A DNA stretch of 64,000 bases from an aff. Roholtiella sp. LEGE 12411 (GCF_015206995.1 NZ_JADEXR010000001.1:124001-188000), one strand, 5' to 3'; positions 47,901 through 57,512 are shown, counted from the first letter of the stretch. Translations and numbers: made by a program. The notes: generated by a model from the letters alone, not told the origin.

Positions 47901-50900
47901 TACCCAATTTATTAGCGGTATTAGCTGAGAAACATCAGCAACAATTAGTAACAGTAACTATCAAAGATTGGCTCTATCAAGTTCAGTGGAAACCTTTTAA
48001 GATTAGTCAGCAAAAGCCGAATTTTCAACTTAGCCATTGGTTGATTTTTGCTGACTTGGAAGGCTTAGGACGAGATATGATGACTCAATTGCAACACCAA
48101 GGACATGAATGCAGTTTAGTTTATCGAGCCGACACTTATCACAGTCCGGAAAGAGGAATTTATCAAATCAATCCTGAGCATCTCCAGGAATTTGAACAAC
48201 TCTATCAGGCAATTATTGAAACAAGTACATTACCCATAGAAAGGGTAATTCATCTGTGGAGTCTAGATGCTACTTGTGAACAAGATTTAACGATTTCTGC
48301 CTTAGAGTCAGCGCAACTTTGGGGATGTGGTAGTGTACTGCATTTGTTACAGGCTCTAGTCAAAAACCCCAAGACTACTTTAACCCAATTGTGGCTGGTT
48401 ACTAGAGGTTCGCAGCCCGTCTCCTCATCAAAGACAGAACAACTAACAGTCACTCAGTCATCTTTATGGGGGTTAGGTCGAGTCATCTCTTTTGAACATC
48501 CACAACTCTGGGGCGGTTTGGTAGATTTAGACCCTCAAGGTTCAGAAGATGAAGTACAAACATTACTGCAACTGTTAGCAGACAACGGAAAAGAAGACCA
48601 TCTAGCTGTGCGCGATCTCAATACCTATGTAGCTCGTTTAGTCAAGCAGTCTCTGCCGGAATTTGTTCCCCTGTCATTGCGTTCTGATGCAACTTATCTG
48701 ATTACTGGAGGTCTGGGAGCTTTAGGATTACATACAGCCGAGTGGATGGTGTCGAAGGGAGCCAAACATTTAGTTTTAATTGGTCGTCGCCAACCTGCTG
48801 AACAAGCGCAGAAAACGATTGAGCGTTTAGAACAAGCAGGAGCTAGCATTCATGTCTTGTGTGCAGATATCTCTAGCGAACAAGATGTGGTGAAAATTCT
48901 AGAGCAAGTGCAGACATCCCTACCGCCATTGCTCGGCGTGATTCATGCAGCTGGAGTCTTGGATGATGGGATGATCCAGCAAATGAGTTGGGAGCGTTTT
49001 ACTCAGGTAATGGCTCCCAAAGTAAAAGGCGCTTGGTATCTGCATAAATTAACTCAACAGCGATCGCTAGACTTCTTTGTCTGCTTCTCCTCAATGGCTT
49101 CGTTATTGGGTTCGCCTAGCCAAGGAAACTATGCTGCTGCTAATGCATTTATGGATGGGTTAGCTGATTATCGTCGCCGGATGGGATTACCTGGATTAAG
49201 CATTAACTGGGGAGCATGGTCTCAAACTGGGATGGCTACTCGTGTAGCGAGTCACTATCAGAGCCGATTGAAAACAGCTGGGATAGGTTCTATTTCTCCA
49301 GAACAAGGACTCCAAGTATTAGAGCAACTTCTTATGAACCAGTCTACATCACAGGTGGGGGTACTACCCGCAGATTGGTCGGTGTTGGCACAACAGTGGA
49401 GTTTAGAAAATCCAAATTCATTACTTTTGGAACTGTTAGAGCAGGATAAATTACAACAACCTGTATTAAAACAGCAAAATGACAAAGCAATTTTAGAGAA
49501 ATTAAAGGCAGCGCCAGAAACTGAACGTCAAGAAATTTTGAGCAATTATCTGCAATCTCTAGTCGCCAAGACCCTCAGAGTTAATTTATCCCAGATTCCT
49601 ACTAATACCAATCTCATCGAATTGGGTATGGATTCTCTCATGACTATGGAAGTGGTAAATCACCTCAGTCGCGACTTAGATTTCATGATTTACCCCAGAG
49701 AATTTTATGAACGACCGAGAATTGACTTCCTAACTGAGTATTTGAGTGCTGAACTGTGGAACAAAGACGTGGCGCTTAACTCTCATCAACCATCCCCAAC
49801 CACTTTAGAATTGTTTGAGACAAAAGCGATCGCTAATTTGCCTCCTGTAACTCCAAGGAAAGAACGTCTCCCTGGTATTATCTTTATCCTTTCAAGTCCT
49901 CGGTCTGGTTCAACCTTGCTGAGGGTCATGCTAGCTGGTCATCCTTCCCTATTTTCACCACCAGAACTGCATCTTTTACCCTTTAATACTATGAGAGAGC
50001 GAGAGGAACAACTCAACCTTTCTCACTTGGATGAAGGGCTACAGAAAGCTTTAATGGAAATTCTCAATCTAGATGCAACAGCTAGCCAGACTTTAGTTAA
50101 AGATATGGAGTTGCAGAATTTGTCGATTCAGCAGGTGTATCAGAAGCTTCAGGAAAATATAGCTCCCCGTCTGCTAGTAGATAAATCTCCTTCCTATGCT
50201 GTGAATCGTGCCATCTTAGAACGAGGAGAAGCTATATTTGCTAACTCCAAATACATTCACCTAGTTCGCCATCCCTATCCAGTCGTTGAGTCATTTGTGC
50301 GGATGCGGATGCAAAAAATGGCAGGGTTAGGTGATGAAAATCCTTACCAGATTGCAGAGCAGGTATGGACTAAGAGTAATCAGAATATACTAAATTTTCT
50401 GGCTCAAATAGAACCACATCGTCATCACCAGATTCGCTATGAAGAACTTGTAAAGGATCCCTCTGGTATTTTATCAGAACTGTGCGATTTCCTCAACGTT
50501 GATTTTGATACGGCACTGTTGCGCCCTTATGAGGGCGATCGCATGACTGAGGGTGTTTATCAAAGTTCATTGTCAATCAGCGACCCCAACTTTCTCAAAC
50601 ACGATTCTGTAGACGGAAGTTTAGGAGACAAGTGGAAAAGTATTCAATTACCCCATCCGTTAGGAGAAGAAACAAGACAGATTGCAAACCAATTCAATTA
50701 TGAATTACCTAACCCCATCGATCATCTTTTAAATAGACCCAAGAGCGAACTACAAAGCAAAGTTTCTTTAATTGCGGATGAAAATTTCTTGGAATTCAGA
50801 GGAAATCAGATGTGCGTCTGTAGTTGGGGTTCCCAGGATAATCCTGTAGTTCTCTGTGTTCATGGAATTTTGGAACAAGGATTAGCTTGGCAAAAAGTAG

Positions 50901-51652
50901 CTCATCTTCTGGTAGAAAAAGATTATCGGGTAGTGGCTCCCGATCTATTTGGTCATGGACGTTCTTCTCATTTCGAGATGGTCACTGCTTATAATTCTCT
51001 GACATTTTTGGCTCAAATAGATCGGGTGATTCAGGAATTACCAGACCAACCTTTATTTCTTATAGGTCATTCGATGGGTGCAATGTTAGCCGCAATGATT
51101 GCTAGTGTGCGACCTCAGAAGGTAAAAGCCTTGATGTTGGTAGAACCTCCGCTACCTAGTGAGGAGAACAAGCAAGAGCCAATTAATCAGCTAACGACTT
51201 TTTTAGAATATTTTGCCTCTTCCCCGCAACATCCTATATTTCCAGATGTAGCAACTGCTGCTAAGAGACTGCGTCAAGTTACACCTGCTTTGTCAGCAGA
51301 ATTTTCCTACATTCTCGCCCAAAGAATTACAGAACCTTGTGAGGGCGGAATGAGGTGGAGTTGGGACCCGATTCTTCGGACTCGTTCTACCCTAAGTTTC
51401 AACAGCTTTAATGGAGGTCGATCTCAATATATAAAAATGCTTAAACATATTCAAGTTCCCACCACATTAGTCTATGGAGAGAGCAGTCAACTAAATCGTC
51501 CAGAAGATTTACAACAACAGCAAACAGCTATGGCTCAAGCAAAACGGGTCTTTCTTTCCGGAGGACACAATCTCCACATCGAAGCTGCTTCTGAATTAGC
51601 ATTACTGATTGAACGTATCGCGGCAGTCCCTACCCTCAACACTTCTGGGTAG
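44969..51652 (+). CDS. PKS3: type I PKS, KS-AT-KR-ACP-sulfotransferase-thioesterase
   Basis: 2227 residues from the ATG at 44969, one base after the PKS2 stop, with AAGGAGGT upstream. KS 30-470 (Cys212, His347, His387), AT (Ser673 in GHSVGE, HAFH 773-776), KR (GGLGALG, 1247-1253) and ACP (Ser1556 in GMDSL). The sulfotransferase, about 1634-1925, has the PAPS loop SSPRSGSTL (1642-1650). The thioesterase, about 1940-2220, has Ser2035 in GHSMG, Glu2059 in LVEPP and His2200 in GGHNLH. The Ser-Glu spacing of 24 equals my memory of the CurM thioesterase (Ser100-Glu124), which uses Glu and ends in His-Asn. This predicts sulfation of the beta-hydroxyl, then hydrolysis with decarboxylation and loss of sulfate, to release a terminal alkene. 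Confidence 0.95.
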   Translation: MNQPLSSQQLFELLEQVHNKLEAVHREKTEPIAIIGMGCRFPGNANGPASLWHLLQDGVDAVSEIPTDRWDVDAFYDPDPEAPSKSYTRNGSFIQEIDQFDPQFFGMSPREAASLDPQQRLLLEVSWEALENAGLAPNKLRNSRTGVYVGICTDDHVSNQTVNAVINSFTPSSQNQEVDGYTGIGVARSIAVGRISHLLGLQGPNIQLDTACSSSLVAVHLACQSLRLKECNLALVGGVNAILFPGNTIARCKMKALAPDGRCKTFAASADGYGQGEGCGMVVLKRLSDALADGDSVLAVIRGSATNHDGPSGGLTVPNKKAQKEVIQQALENARVEPHQVSYVEAHGTGTTLGDPIELESLAAVYGKNRPHSEPLVVGSVKTNFGHLEAAAGVSSLMKVVLALYHQEIPPHLHFTEPNPYIPWNEIPVVVPTTGIPWLRGEQPRMAGVSSFGMSGSNVHVILQEAPEQVKSPKSIVGSEDSLERPVHLLTLSAKTQKALEDLGSSYYNHLKIHPEQRLEDICYTANTGRSHFQYRLAVLTASKAELREKLGDFSTNNETLGLFSSQLRNTSSQPKIAFLFTGQGSQYIRMGWELYQTQPIFRQALEQCDRILQPYLKIPLLEVLYPHTEVGKQSHLLNETAYTQPALFALEYALVQLWKSWGIEPDVVMGHSVGEYVAATIAGVFSLEDGLKLIATRGRLMQQLSAGGEMVSVLASESQVREAIASYTSQVAIAAFNSPESIVISGAIEAIGAICSHLESQAIKIKPLQVSHAFHSPLMEPMLREFEAVAQQVTYHQPQIPLISNVTGKRANESIATHQYWVRHVRQPVRFAQGMETLHQQGYRVFLEIGPKPILLGMGRQCLPDNQQVWLPSLRSPRSDSEQMLSSLGQLYVQGAKVDWLGFDRDYPRGKVMLPTYPFQRQLYPREPIQSLHNLTSVATENGNTSIVNLLSQGYTAELAQQLAQAGNLSPEQVKLLPNLLAVLAEKHQQQLVTVTIKDWLYQVQWKPFKISQQKPNFQLSHWLIFADLEGLGRDMMTQLQHQGHECSLVYRADTYHSPERGIYQINPEHLQEFEQLYQAIIETSTLPIERVIHLWSLDATCEQDLTISALESAQLWGCGSVLHLLQALVKNPKTTLTQLWLVTRGSQPVSSSKTEQLTVTQSSLWGLGRVISFEHPQLWGGLVDLDPQGSEDEVQTLLQLLADNGKEDHLAVRDLNTYVARLVKQSLPEFVPLSLRSDATYLITGGLGALGLHTAEWMVSKGAKHLVLIGRRQPAEQAQKTIERLEQAGASIHVLCADISSEQDVVKILEQVQTSLPPLLGVIHAAGVLDDGMIQQMSWERFTQVMAPKVKGAWYLHKLTQQRSLDFFVCFSSMASLLGSPSQGNYAAANAFMDGLADYRRRMGLPGLSINWGAWSQTGMATRVASHYQSRLKTAGIGSISPEQGLQVLEQLLMNQSTSQVGVLPADWSVLAQQWSLENPNSLLLELLEQDKLQQPVLKQQNDKAILEKLKAAPETERQEILSNYLQSLVAKTLRVNLSQIPTNTNLIELGMDSLMTMEVVNHLSRDLDFMIYPREFYERPRIDFLTEYLSAELWNKDVALNSHQPSPTTLELFETKAIANLPPVTPRKERLPGIIFILSSPRSGSTLLRVMLAGHPSLFSPPELHLLPFNTMREREEQLNLSHLDEGLQKALMEILNLDATASQTLVKDMELQNLSIQQVYQKLQENIAPRLLVDKSPSYAVNRAILERGEAIFANSKYIHLVRHPYPVVESFVRMRMQKMAGLGDENPYQIAEQVWTKSNQNILNFLAQIEPHRHHQIRYEELVKDPSGILSELCDFLNVDFDTALLRPYEGDRMTEGVYQSSLSISDPNFLKHDSVDGSLGDKWKSIQLPHPLGEETRQIANQFNYELPNPIDHLLNRPKSELQSKVSLIADENFLEFRGNQMCVCSWGSQDNPVVLCVHGILEQGLAWQKVAHLLVEKDYRVVAPDLFGHGRSSHFEMVTAYNSLTFLAQIDRVIQELPDQPLFLIGHSMGAMLAAMIASVRPQKVKALMLVEPPLPSEENKQEPINQLTTFLEYFASSPQHPIFPDVATAAKRLRQVTPALSAEFSYILAQRITEPCEGGMRWSWDPILRTRSTLSFNSFNGGRSQYIKMLKHIQVPTTLVYGESSQLNRPEDLQQQQTAMAQAKRVFLSGGHNLHIEAASELALLIERIAAVPTLNTSG

Positions 51653-51852
51653 GCATATATCAGATTTATGGAGAAAAAACGCACTGTTGTCAAAAACAAT
51701 TTACGAGGAGAGCGATTTTTTCAAGGGAGATCCCTGGCTGTCTAATCAGTATTTAACCTGAGTTCGAGTTAAAGATATGAAGGTAAAAGCCACTCCAACA
51801 GCAACTTGGTAGATAATTCCTCTTAGTCAAAGGCGATTACACGAATGGTGAT

Positions 51853-53727
51853 TTATAAAATACTTTTTCCTTCATATTCCTTTTGCTCCAAAATAACTGA
51901 ACAAGCTGATAAAGTTCGGAAAATAAATGTCATGGCTATAAAGATCAAAATCCATTCCAGGTATGGTATTGGCGGGATCTGTCTGGCAATTTCATCAAAC
52001 AGTTGATTATGAATGACTTTAATGCTTGCAAAATGATGCTGAAAGAGGAAAGCATAGGCTAGGATAACTCCGCCAATTAGTATTGCATAGGAGAACGTAC
52101 GTAAAACGAAGGCTAGGGAAAGAGCAAACTTATTAATAGTTCCGTCAAACGGTATGGTTCGCTCCCGTAATTTGGGAAGAATCAAAGTATTATATTCATC
52201 CACAGTCTCAAAAAAATTGTTCACGGATGCCATAATACTTTCAAGACGAAGACTCTGAATTAAAGCACGACGCTCCGCCTGTTTGCTATACTTCTTGATA
52301 GACTTTAAAAAACTAAAATCTGGTATGAGGTACTGGAGTGAGCCATCCAAGGTTATGAGAGATCTACTTACCTTCAAAAATCCCCAGTTGGTTGGCACAC
52401 TATATTTAACTGAAACCTTGGAAATTTCACTAGTAGCTCCACCTAAGGATTTTTCCTTATATGATAACCCGTCGAGCCGGGATTTATCTGCCCAACCTTC
52501 AATTGCACGTGACATTTCCGCACGGACTCTAGGTATGTTGACTCTCGGAATATCTACGGCAAAGCGGATAATATAGTCGGCTGCTTTCGGAAAATCCTCT
52601 TTCCCTAGTGCATTAGTGTAATTTAAATAGTTAGTCCTCAAATCTTTGTCTAGGGAGCCAACACTCCCCATGTCAATCAGCACAAACTTACTATCACGCA
52701 ACAAAAATATGTTACCAGGATGTAAATCTGCATGATATAAATTATCTTCAAATATTTGTCTAAATAAGGACAAAAATAATTTTTCTCCCAGCTTTTTACG
52801 GTTTACATTATTTTCCTCATCCCATTTCTTCACTTTGGCAGGATCTTTATTTAAAGCTTTGATGTAGTCAGCCATCAATACACCCGGAATGTACTCCATA
52901 ACCAAAACCCGCCGTTTGGAATATTTTTTGTATACTGACGGAGTGTAAATGCCGTGTTTTTTGAGAGTCTTTTTCATCCGACGCATATTGGACGCCTCAT
53001 AGCGGTAATCTAGCTCTTCATTAAAAATTCTCTCAACTTCTAATACCGCTTCATCCAAACGTAGATAATTGCCAATATTCAAATATCTCAACAAATTGGC
53101 GAAAAATTTAATGACATCTAAATCCCGCTTGAAAGACACTTCTAAGCCGGGACGTTGAACTTTAACTACCACAGAGGTTTGGTTTTTAGACAAAACTGCG
53201 GTGTGAATTTGAGCAATAGAGGCAGCTGCCAGGGGTTCCTCATCAAAAGCTACGAAGATTTTCTCTATTGGAGCACCCAATTCCGATTCAATAGTTGAGC
53301 GTACTAACTCCATTGGAAATCCAAGAGCGCCATATTGCAGGCGTAGTAATTGATCACATACTTCTTCAGGAAAGATATCTGTTCGTAATGCTAGTAATTG
53401 GCCTGTTTTGACCCATAAACCACCTAACTCTTCAAATATTTCTCGCAACCCGATTGCCGTTTTTTGTAGATCCGGCTTTCTTATAAATCTGCGGAATGAT
53501 ACACCTAAAAAATAAACGATAAATCGCCATATCACATAAGTGATTGAAAAGCGACGACTATTAAGTATTTCAACTATTTCTACTTTTTTTCGCTGTTTTT
53601 TTTCAACAAGTGGCGTTGGAATGTATTTTTCCTTAAGCATTTGTTCAAGCAGACGTAATTTATCAACAAGTCTAGGAACATTAGCAGTGAACACAAGCAA
53701 AAGACAAGAATGCCAGGATAAGGGCAA
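51853..53727 (-). CDS. ABC1/UbiB/AarF-family atypical kinase
   Basis: 624 residues. Family hallmarks: VKTGQLLALRTDIFP (KxGQ), AAASIAQIH (Ala-rich loop), VVVKVQRPG (Lys), EVERIFNEELDYRYEAS (ExD), HADLHPGNIF (catalytic loop) and LIDMGSVG (the DFG equivalent, here DMG). Two C-terminal membrane helices (about 545-575 and 590-612). UbiB-type ABC1 proteins support quinone or lipid biosynthesis, but this divergent member may act elsewhere. The start is TTG at 53727 with AAAGG upstream; ATG at 53640 is an alternative. It is divergent from the DUF6312-like gene across 154 bp and convergent with PKS3, so more likely linked to the former. Confidence 0.85.
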   Translation of the reverse strand: MPLSWHSCLLLVFTANVPRLVDKLRLLEQMLKEKYIPTPLVEKKQRKKVEIVEILNSRRFSITYVIWRFIVYFLGVSFRRFIRKPDLQKTAIGLREIFEELGGLWVKTGQLLALRTDIFPEEVCDQLLRLQYGALGFPMELVRSTIESELGAPIEKIFVAFDEEPLAAASIAQIHTAVLSKNQTSVVVKVQRPGLEVSFKRDLDVIKFFANLLRYLNIGNYLRLDEAVLEVERIFNEELDYRYEASNMRRMKKTLKKHGIYTPSVYKKYSKRRVLVMEYIPGVLMADYIKALNKDPAKVKKWDEENNVNRKKLGEKLFLSLFRQIFEDNLYHADLHPGNIFLLRDSKFVLIDMGSVGSLDKDLRTNYLNYTNALGKEDFPKAADYIIRFAVDIPRVNIPRVRAEMSRAIEGWADKSRLDGLSYKEKSLGGATSEISKVSVKYSVPTNWGFLKVSRSLITLDGSLQYLIPDFSFLKSIKKYSKQAERRALIQSLRLESIMASVNNFFETVDEYNTLILPKLRERTIPFDGTINKFALSLAFVLRTFSYAILIGGVILAYAFLFQHHFASIKVIHNQLFDEIARQIPPIPYLEWILIFIAMTFIFRTLSACSVILEQKEYEGKSIL

Positions 53728-53881
53728 AAATACCTTTAAAATCTGACATTCGATAGTTTTTAGAAAACTAAAAATACATCAGTTTTATTGTGTCGGTTTA
53801 CTTCATTTTGTTTAATTGTGATGTATCATATACTATGATAAAGACAAACGATGAAGGTAAATTTGTAAAAAAATAACAGAC

Positions 53882-54205
53882 ATGAGCAACAAACTGGGTA
53901 TTAAACGAGTTGTGGTACTTCGTAGCGAAGATTCCTTAGGGGGCTACCCTGAAACCATCTTCGGTAACCGAGGGAAAAAAAAGAAAAAGAAGAAGAAGCA
54001 GTCAAAACTTTTAAGCCCTTGGGAAAAAAGCGTTAGGAGTTTGGCCAAAACTCAAGTCAAAGCAAGTAGAACTTACCTAGATCGGCACGAAAGATCCAAC
54101 AAAAAGAAGAAAAACGGTTGGCTTCGTGATTTAAATAAGAATGCGAGCAAGTCTTTGTCCAAGTTGGGAGGGGCATACAGTATATACAAACTAAATCTAT
54201 TTTAG
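53882..54205 (+). CDS. Small lysine-rich protein (DUF6312-like)
   Basis: 107 residues, strongly basic. IKRVVVLRSEDSLGGYPETI opens it, then an 8-Lys run (32-39) and LDRHERSNKKKKNGWLRDLN, which I recall as the DUF6312 signature. No signal peptide or membrane segment. Possibly binds nucleic acid, acidic lipid or an acidic partner; function unknown. It lies divergent from the ABC1-family kinase and shares its 154 bp promoter region. The A-rich DNA of the Lys run could be prone to slippage. Confidence 0.7.
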   Translation: MSNKLGIKRVVVLRSEDSLGGYPETIFGNRGKKKKKKKKQSKLLSPWEKSVRSLAKTQVKASRTYLDRHERSNKKKKNGWLRDLNKNASKSLSKLGGAYSIYKLNLF

Positions 54206-54280
54206 TTTGTATCTACATTTAGGGAGTACTTCCAAGACATAGGTAAAAATAACCTCTGTTAAGCAGAGTTGTCGCATTGT

Positions 54281-54630
54281 AGAGGATGTTTTAAAAGGGT
54301 CTTTACCTTTCATTGCCAGTAGAACAAATAGGGCCGCCGCGTCATGTCAATAAAAGCATCTTATTCTCAATAGAGATAAAAATAATCTCATTAATTCCTG
54401 CTTATTGACAAACATTTTAGTGATCGCATTGAGTCTTGGAAAATAAATAAAACGAAAAATGCTAATTATTCGTTGCTTCTCAAGCTTGATTGTGATCAAG
54501 AGCAATTTAGATGCGGCCGCCTTTATGGAACAAAGCATCTCAGTCATGGATCAAACCTGGATTTTTTGATGGAACTGACCCTATTTAGAACAAAAAAACT
54601 ATACCTTCTGTAGCTTTTAAAACATCCTCT
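54281..54630. mobile_element. Inverted-repeat element, 350 bp, without transposase
   Basis: Seventeen-base perfect terminal repeats: AGAGGATGTTTTAAAAG at the left and its exact reverse complement at the right. The ends resemble those of IS5/IS1031-type elements. The interior has no convincing gene (short frames without motifs), so it is a non-autonomous derivative or deletion relic. It lies in the 54206-54803 gap between the DUF6312-like and DUF6200-like genes. Confidence 0.65.
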
Positions 54631-54803
54631 CAAATGGAATAAGTTTAGACCATGAATTTTGATTTTGAGTGATGTTGAGTTAAAAAAATAATCTCAATTT
54701 TCACCTCATTTCATTGATGAATAAAAATCCTCAGTAGAAAAGATGATAGTCATCTAATCTGAGGAATTATGTAAAAATACAATCAAAATAGCGAGGTAAG
54801 CTA

Positions 54804-55040
54804 ATGTCAAAGACTCCCAGTACGAGCAGTAAACCTGAAAAAACAGATACTATTATTCTTGAATTCGGCAGCCAAAAAAAGGATCGTATCCGCGATCTTC
54901 GAGAAGGTAGGGGTCGGCTCTTCAAAAAAGTAGCACAAGCAATTTCTGAGCTACAGGAAGCAGGGGAAGTTGGCGATTCTGTGCAGCCAGTTATTGTGAT
55001 TGTCAAGCAAAAAAAATCTAACAAGGGACTGTGGGACTAG
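54804..55040 (+). CDS. Small DUF6200-like protein
   Basis: 78 residues. TIILEFGSQKKDRIRDLREG then GRLFKKVAQAISELQEAGEV then QPVIVIVKQKK, ending GLWD. It matches, almost residue by residue, the C-terminal domain of the fusion protein at 59332-60798 (residues 424-488), and the DNA is also close, so this is a recent duplicate. I recall such sequences as DUF6200, small proteins of unknown role. The ATG follows GCGAGGTAAGCTA. An IS5-type relic begins right after the stop. Confidence 0.7.
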   Translation: MSKTPSTSSKPEKTDTIILEFGSQKKDRIRDLREGRGRLFKKVAQAISELQEAGEVGDSVQPVIVIVKQKKSNKGLWD

Positions 55041-55379
55041 AGCGTTTTTAAAACTATAACTTGTTCCATCTTTTCGCCATTGCCGTCAGTAATGATACAC
55101 AGTTTTCCACTTGGGAAAGTCATGGTTGCAGCATTCGCCATGCACAACCTGCACACAATATGCAGAGGATGGCATTAACGAGCGCCTGCATATCAACACT
55201 ACGTTTTCGACCACCTGTTTTTGGCGCAGGAATTAATCCTGATAGTAGTTCCCACTGCTCAGATGTCAGATTACTTGGGTACGATGGATTCATGGCTCTC
55301 GTAACTCTGTCATACTTAAGTATTTTTTCTAATGACAGGATACCGTTACGTGAGCTTTCTTACTTTTCAGACATCCTCT
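55041..55379 (-). pseudogene. Relic of an IS5-type (DUF4096) transposase
   Basis: From an ATG at about 55294 on the minus strand: MNPSYPSNLTSEQWELLSGL, IPAPKTGGRKRSVDMQALVN, then AILCILCAGCAWRML, a frameshift, and HDFPKWKTVYHY, stop, RQWRKDGTS. The terminal repeat GAGGATGTCTGAAAAGT (55363-55379, inverted) is retained. Only the N-terminal third remains. Confidence 0.7.
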
Positions 55380-55535
55380 AAGGAATGTGGATTTAATGAA
55401 GTACAAAACTTGGTTTAAAGACTTTTAAATACCAGGTTATCTGAGGAAGAAAAATTGTCAGTTAATAAATCCACGTTCCTAAACGATTAAAGCAATGTTT
55501 AACTCAGTTGTCTTAGCTCGATGGCAGAACATACG

Positions 55536-55792
55536 AGTTTCCTTCTACCACCAATACCACGAATTATTTTCTCAGATCAGGTGTGTTTGAGCGGAGTATC
55601 TACCTCAATCTCAAGCTCGCGAATTCGTCCTCTAATCGTTTTTGCTGACAGACCCGTCGCTTATGATACCTAGCTAATGCCCCCTTTGCCCAATGCAATG
55701 GCTTCTGTGGCTGCCCAAAGACGTGTTAGACTCTCATTGAAATGAGGGGCAAGGGAATTAAACTTAGCTTTGATAGATTCACTTGTTGACAT
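55536..55792 (-). pseudogene. Relic of an ISAzo13-type transposase N-terminus
   Basis: From an ATG at 55792: MSTSESIKAKFNSLAPHFNE, SLTRLWAATEAIALGKGGIS, stop, then TGLSAKTIRGRIRELEIEV and RGIGGRRKL in the same frame. This is the ISAzo13 N-terminal pattern (helix-turn-helix, RRxGGGRK). Two stops and truncation make it dead. The following 55793-56293 stretch shows no gene or clear promoter. Confidence 0.6.
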
Positions 55793-56293
55793 AGCAGATG
55801 CTTACCCAATGTGTCTTCCTTTGTCAAATTATTAGGGAAGCTATTCTTGCACCATTCCTAAGGTATTGTCGCAAAGGACAAGTTAGTTAAGAAGGTTGAA
55901 AAGGCACACATCGGTTCTAACAATACCTTTGCCAAAATCAGAGCCTAGAAAAATTTTGCCAGTTTTGCCAAAATTACCCATGCATAAGCGTTTTGCTTAA
56001 AAGGTAGTTGGTCATCTCAAACCCTTATGCTGCGGTCAATACGTAAAAAAAAACCTTGTGGGAAACCTTAAAGGAATTTTTAGAACTTATTGTTTTTGCC
56101 AAACCTCAGTGAACAGCGAGTTAATAGTGAAAGCGTCATCAACTCACCCTCGTAAATTGGCGAAGGTATTGTTCTAAAGTACAATATTGTTGCTCAAATC
56201 TTCGGTCTCTCTGCCATAAGTAGTTCTGATTTATAGGGACATTTTTTTTGAATCACTGTTTGCAACATCAACGCAAGAGGTCAAATCAATAAC

Positions 56294-57493
56294 GTGAAGA
56301 TCTTATTAGTCTGTACAGAAAAGTTGCCTGTCCCTTTTATCCGAGGTGGAGCTATTCAGACTTACATTGATGAGATATTGCCTTATTTGAATCGAGAACA
56401 TAAAATCACAGTTTTCTCGGTGACTGACCCAGATCTGGCTGAACATGAAGTTCGGGATGGAATACGCTACGAACGGGCCGGAGGCGATACTGAAGCGTAC
56501 TATCAGGCGGTAGCCAATTTTGTTGCTGGGGAGATGTTTGATTGGGTTATTATTTACAATCGCCCTAAATATCTCCCTTTGGTGGCAGCAGCAGCTCCGA
56601 ATAGTCGTTTTCTACTCAGTATGCACAACGAGATGTTTGGAGATGGCAAGATTGCTCCTGAGGTAGCTCGGCATTGCCTACAGATAGTTGAGAAGGTCGT
56701 TACAGTTAGTGAGTTTATTGCTCATGGGATTGCTGACCTCTTTCCTGAATACCGACACAAGCTACAACCAGTTTATGCTGGGGTTAACCTAAAACGCTTC
56801 CAACCACCATGGGCATCAGATGCTGCTAAACGACGAGCGGATCTGCTAGCTGCACATGGTTTGAAGGACAGAAAAGTGGTGTTAAGTGTGGGGCGTCTGT
56901 CCAAGAAAAAGGGACCTCATATTTTGCTATCTGCTTTCTCTGAAGTAATTGAGCAACATCCGTCGGCAGTACTCTTGCTAGTTGGCAGCAAATGGTACGG
57001 AAAGAATGAAGAAGATGCCTACGTTCTTGAACTCAAGAAGCTAGCACAAAGCTTGGGTGACTATGTGCGCCTTAGCGGTTTCATTTCTCCAGTGGAGATT
57101 CCAGATTACTTCCTTCTAGGGGATATATTTGTTTGCGCTTCTCAATGGCAAGAGCCGTTAGCTCGAGTCCACTATGAGGCTATGGCAACGGGGCTATCGA
57201 TCATTACCACTGCTAGAGGTGGCAACTCTGAGGTGATCGTTCCCAACGAAAATGGTCTCCTCATCAACGATTATCAAAACCCTCATGCTTTTGCTACTCA
57301 GATCAATTACCTTTTGTCTAGACCAGATTTGTCTGGAGATATGGGTCGGAGGGGGCGTTACCTGAGTGAAACTTATTATAGCTGGTCTCGGGTTGCCTCA
57401 GATATTTTGAAGATTTTGGCAGACGGCCCCAGGAGCAATAGAATTTTGTTAGATGATCCCAAAGATAAAGCGATCGCCGAACGGCAATACTGA
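56294..57493 (+). CDS. Glycosyltransferase family 4 (CotSA-like)
   Basis: 399 residues. PFIRGGAIQTYIDEILPYLN is the N-terminal glycine loop, PVYAGVNLKRF and VLSVGRLSKKKGPHILLSAF the donor half, and the EX7E region is WQEPLARVHYEAMATG. Closest in my memory to the spore-coat CotSA-type group of GT4 enzymes. GTG start at 56294, ribosome-binding site AGAGG. It sits among relics and the DUF6312/6200-like genes, on the same strand as them but over 1.2 kb away, so membership of that cassette is uncertain. Confidence 0.83.
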   Translation: MKILLVCTEKLPVPFIRGGAIQTYIDEILPYLNREHKITVFSVTDPDLAEHEVRDGIRYERAGGDTEAYYQAVANFVAGEMFDWVIIYNRPKYLPLVAAAAPNSRFLLSMHNEMFGDGKIAPEVARHCLQIVEKVVTVSEFIAHGIADLFPEYRHKLQPVYAGVNLKRFQPPWASDAAKRRADLLAAHGLKDRKVVLSVGRLSKKKGPHILLSAFSEVIEQHPSAVLLLVGSKWYGKNEEDAYVLELKKLAQSLGDYVRLSGFISPVEIPDYFLLGDIFVCASQWQEPLARVHYEAMATGLSIITTARGGNSEVIVPNENGLLINDYQNPHAFATQINYLLSRPDLSGDMGRRGRYLSETYYSWSRVASDILKILADGPRSNRILLDDPKDKAIAERQY

Positions 57494-57512
57494 GTTTAAA
57501 AGCGACGTGATA

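Noticed and set aside
35949-51652. Heterocyst glycolipid PKS island
   Set aside because: Domain order (KS-AT-MT-KR-ACP, then ST-TE) does not match HglE/HglC-type enzymes, and no HetN/HetI-like neighbours are present.
55061-55381. Plus-strand open frame of 106 codons
   Set aside because: It is the shadow of the minus-strand IS5-type transposase relic, which has recognisable motifs.
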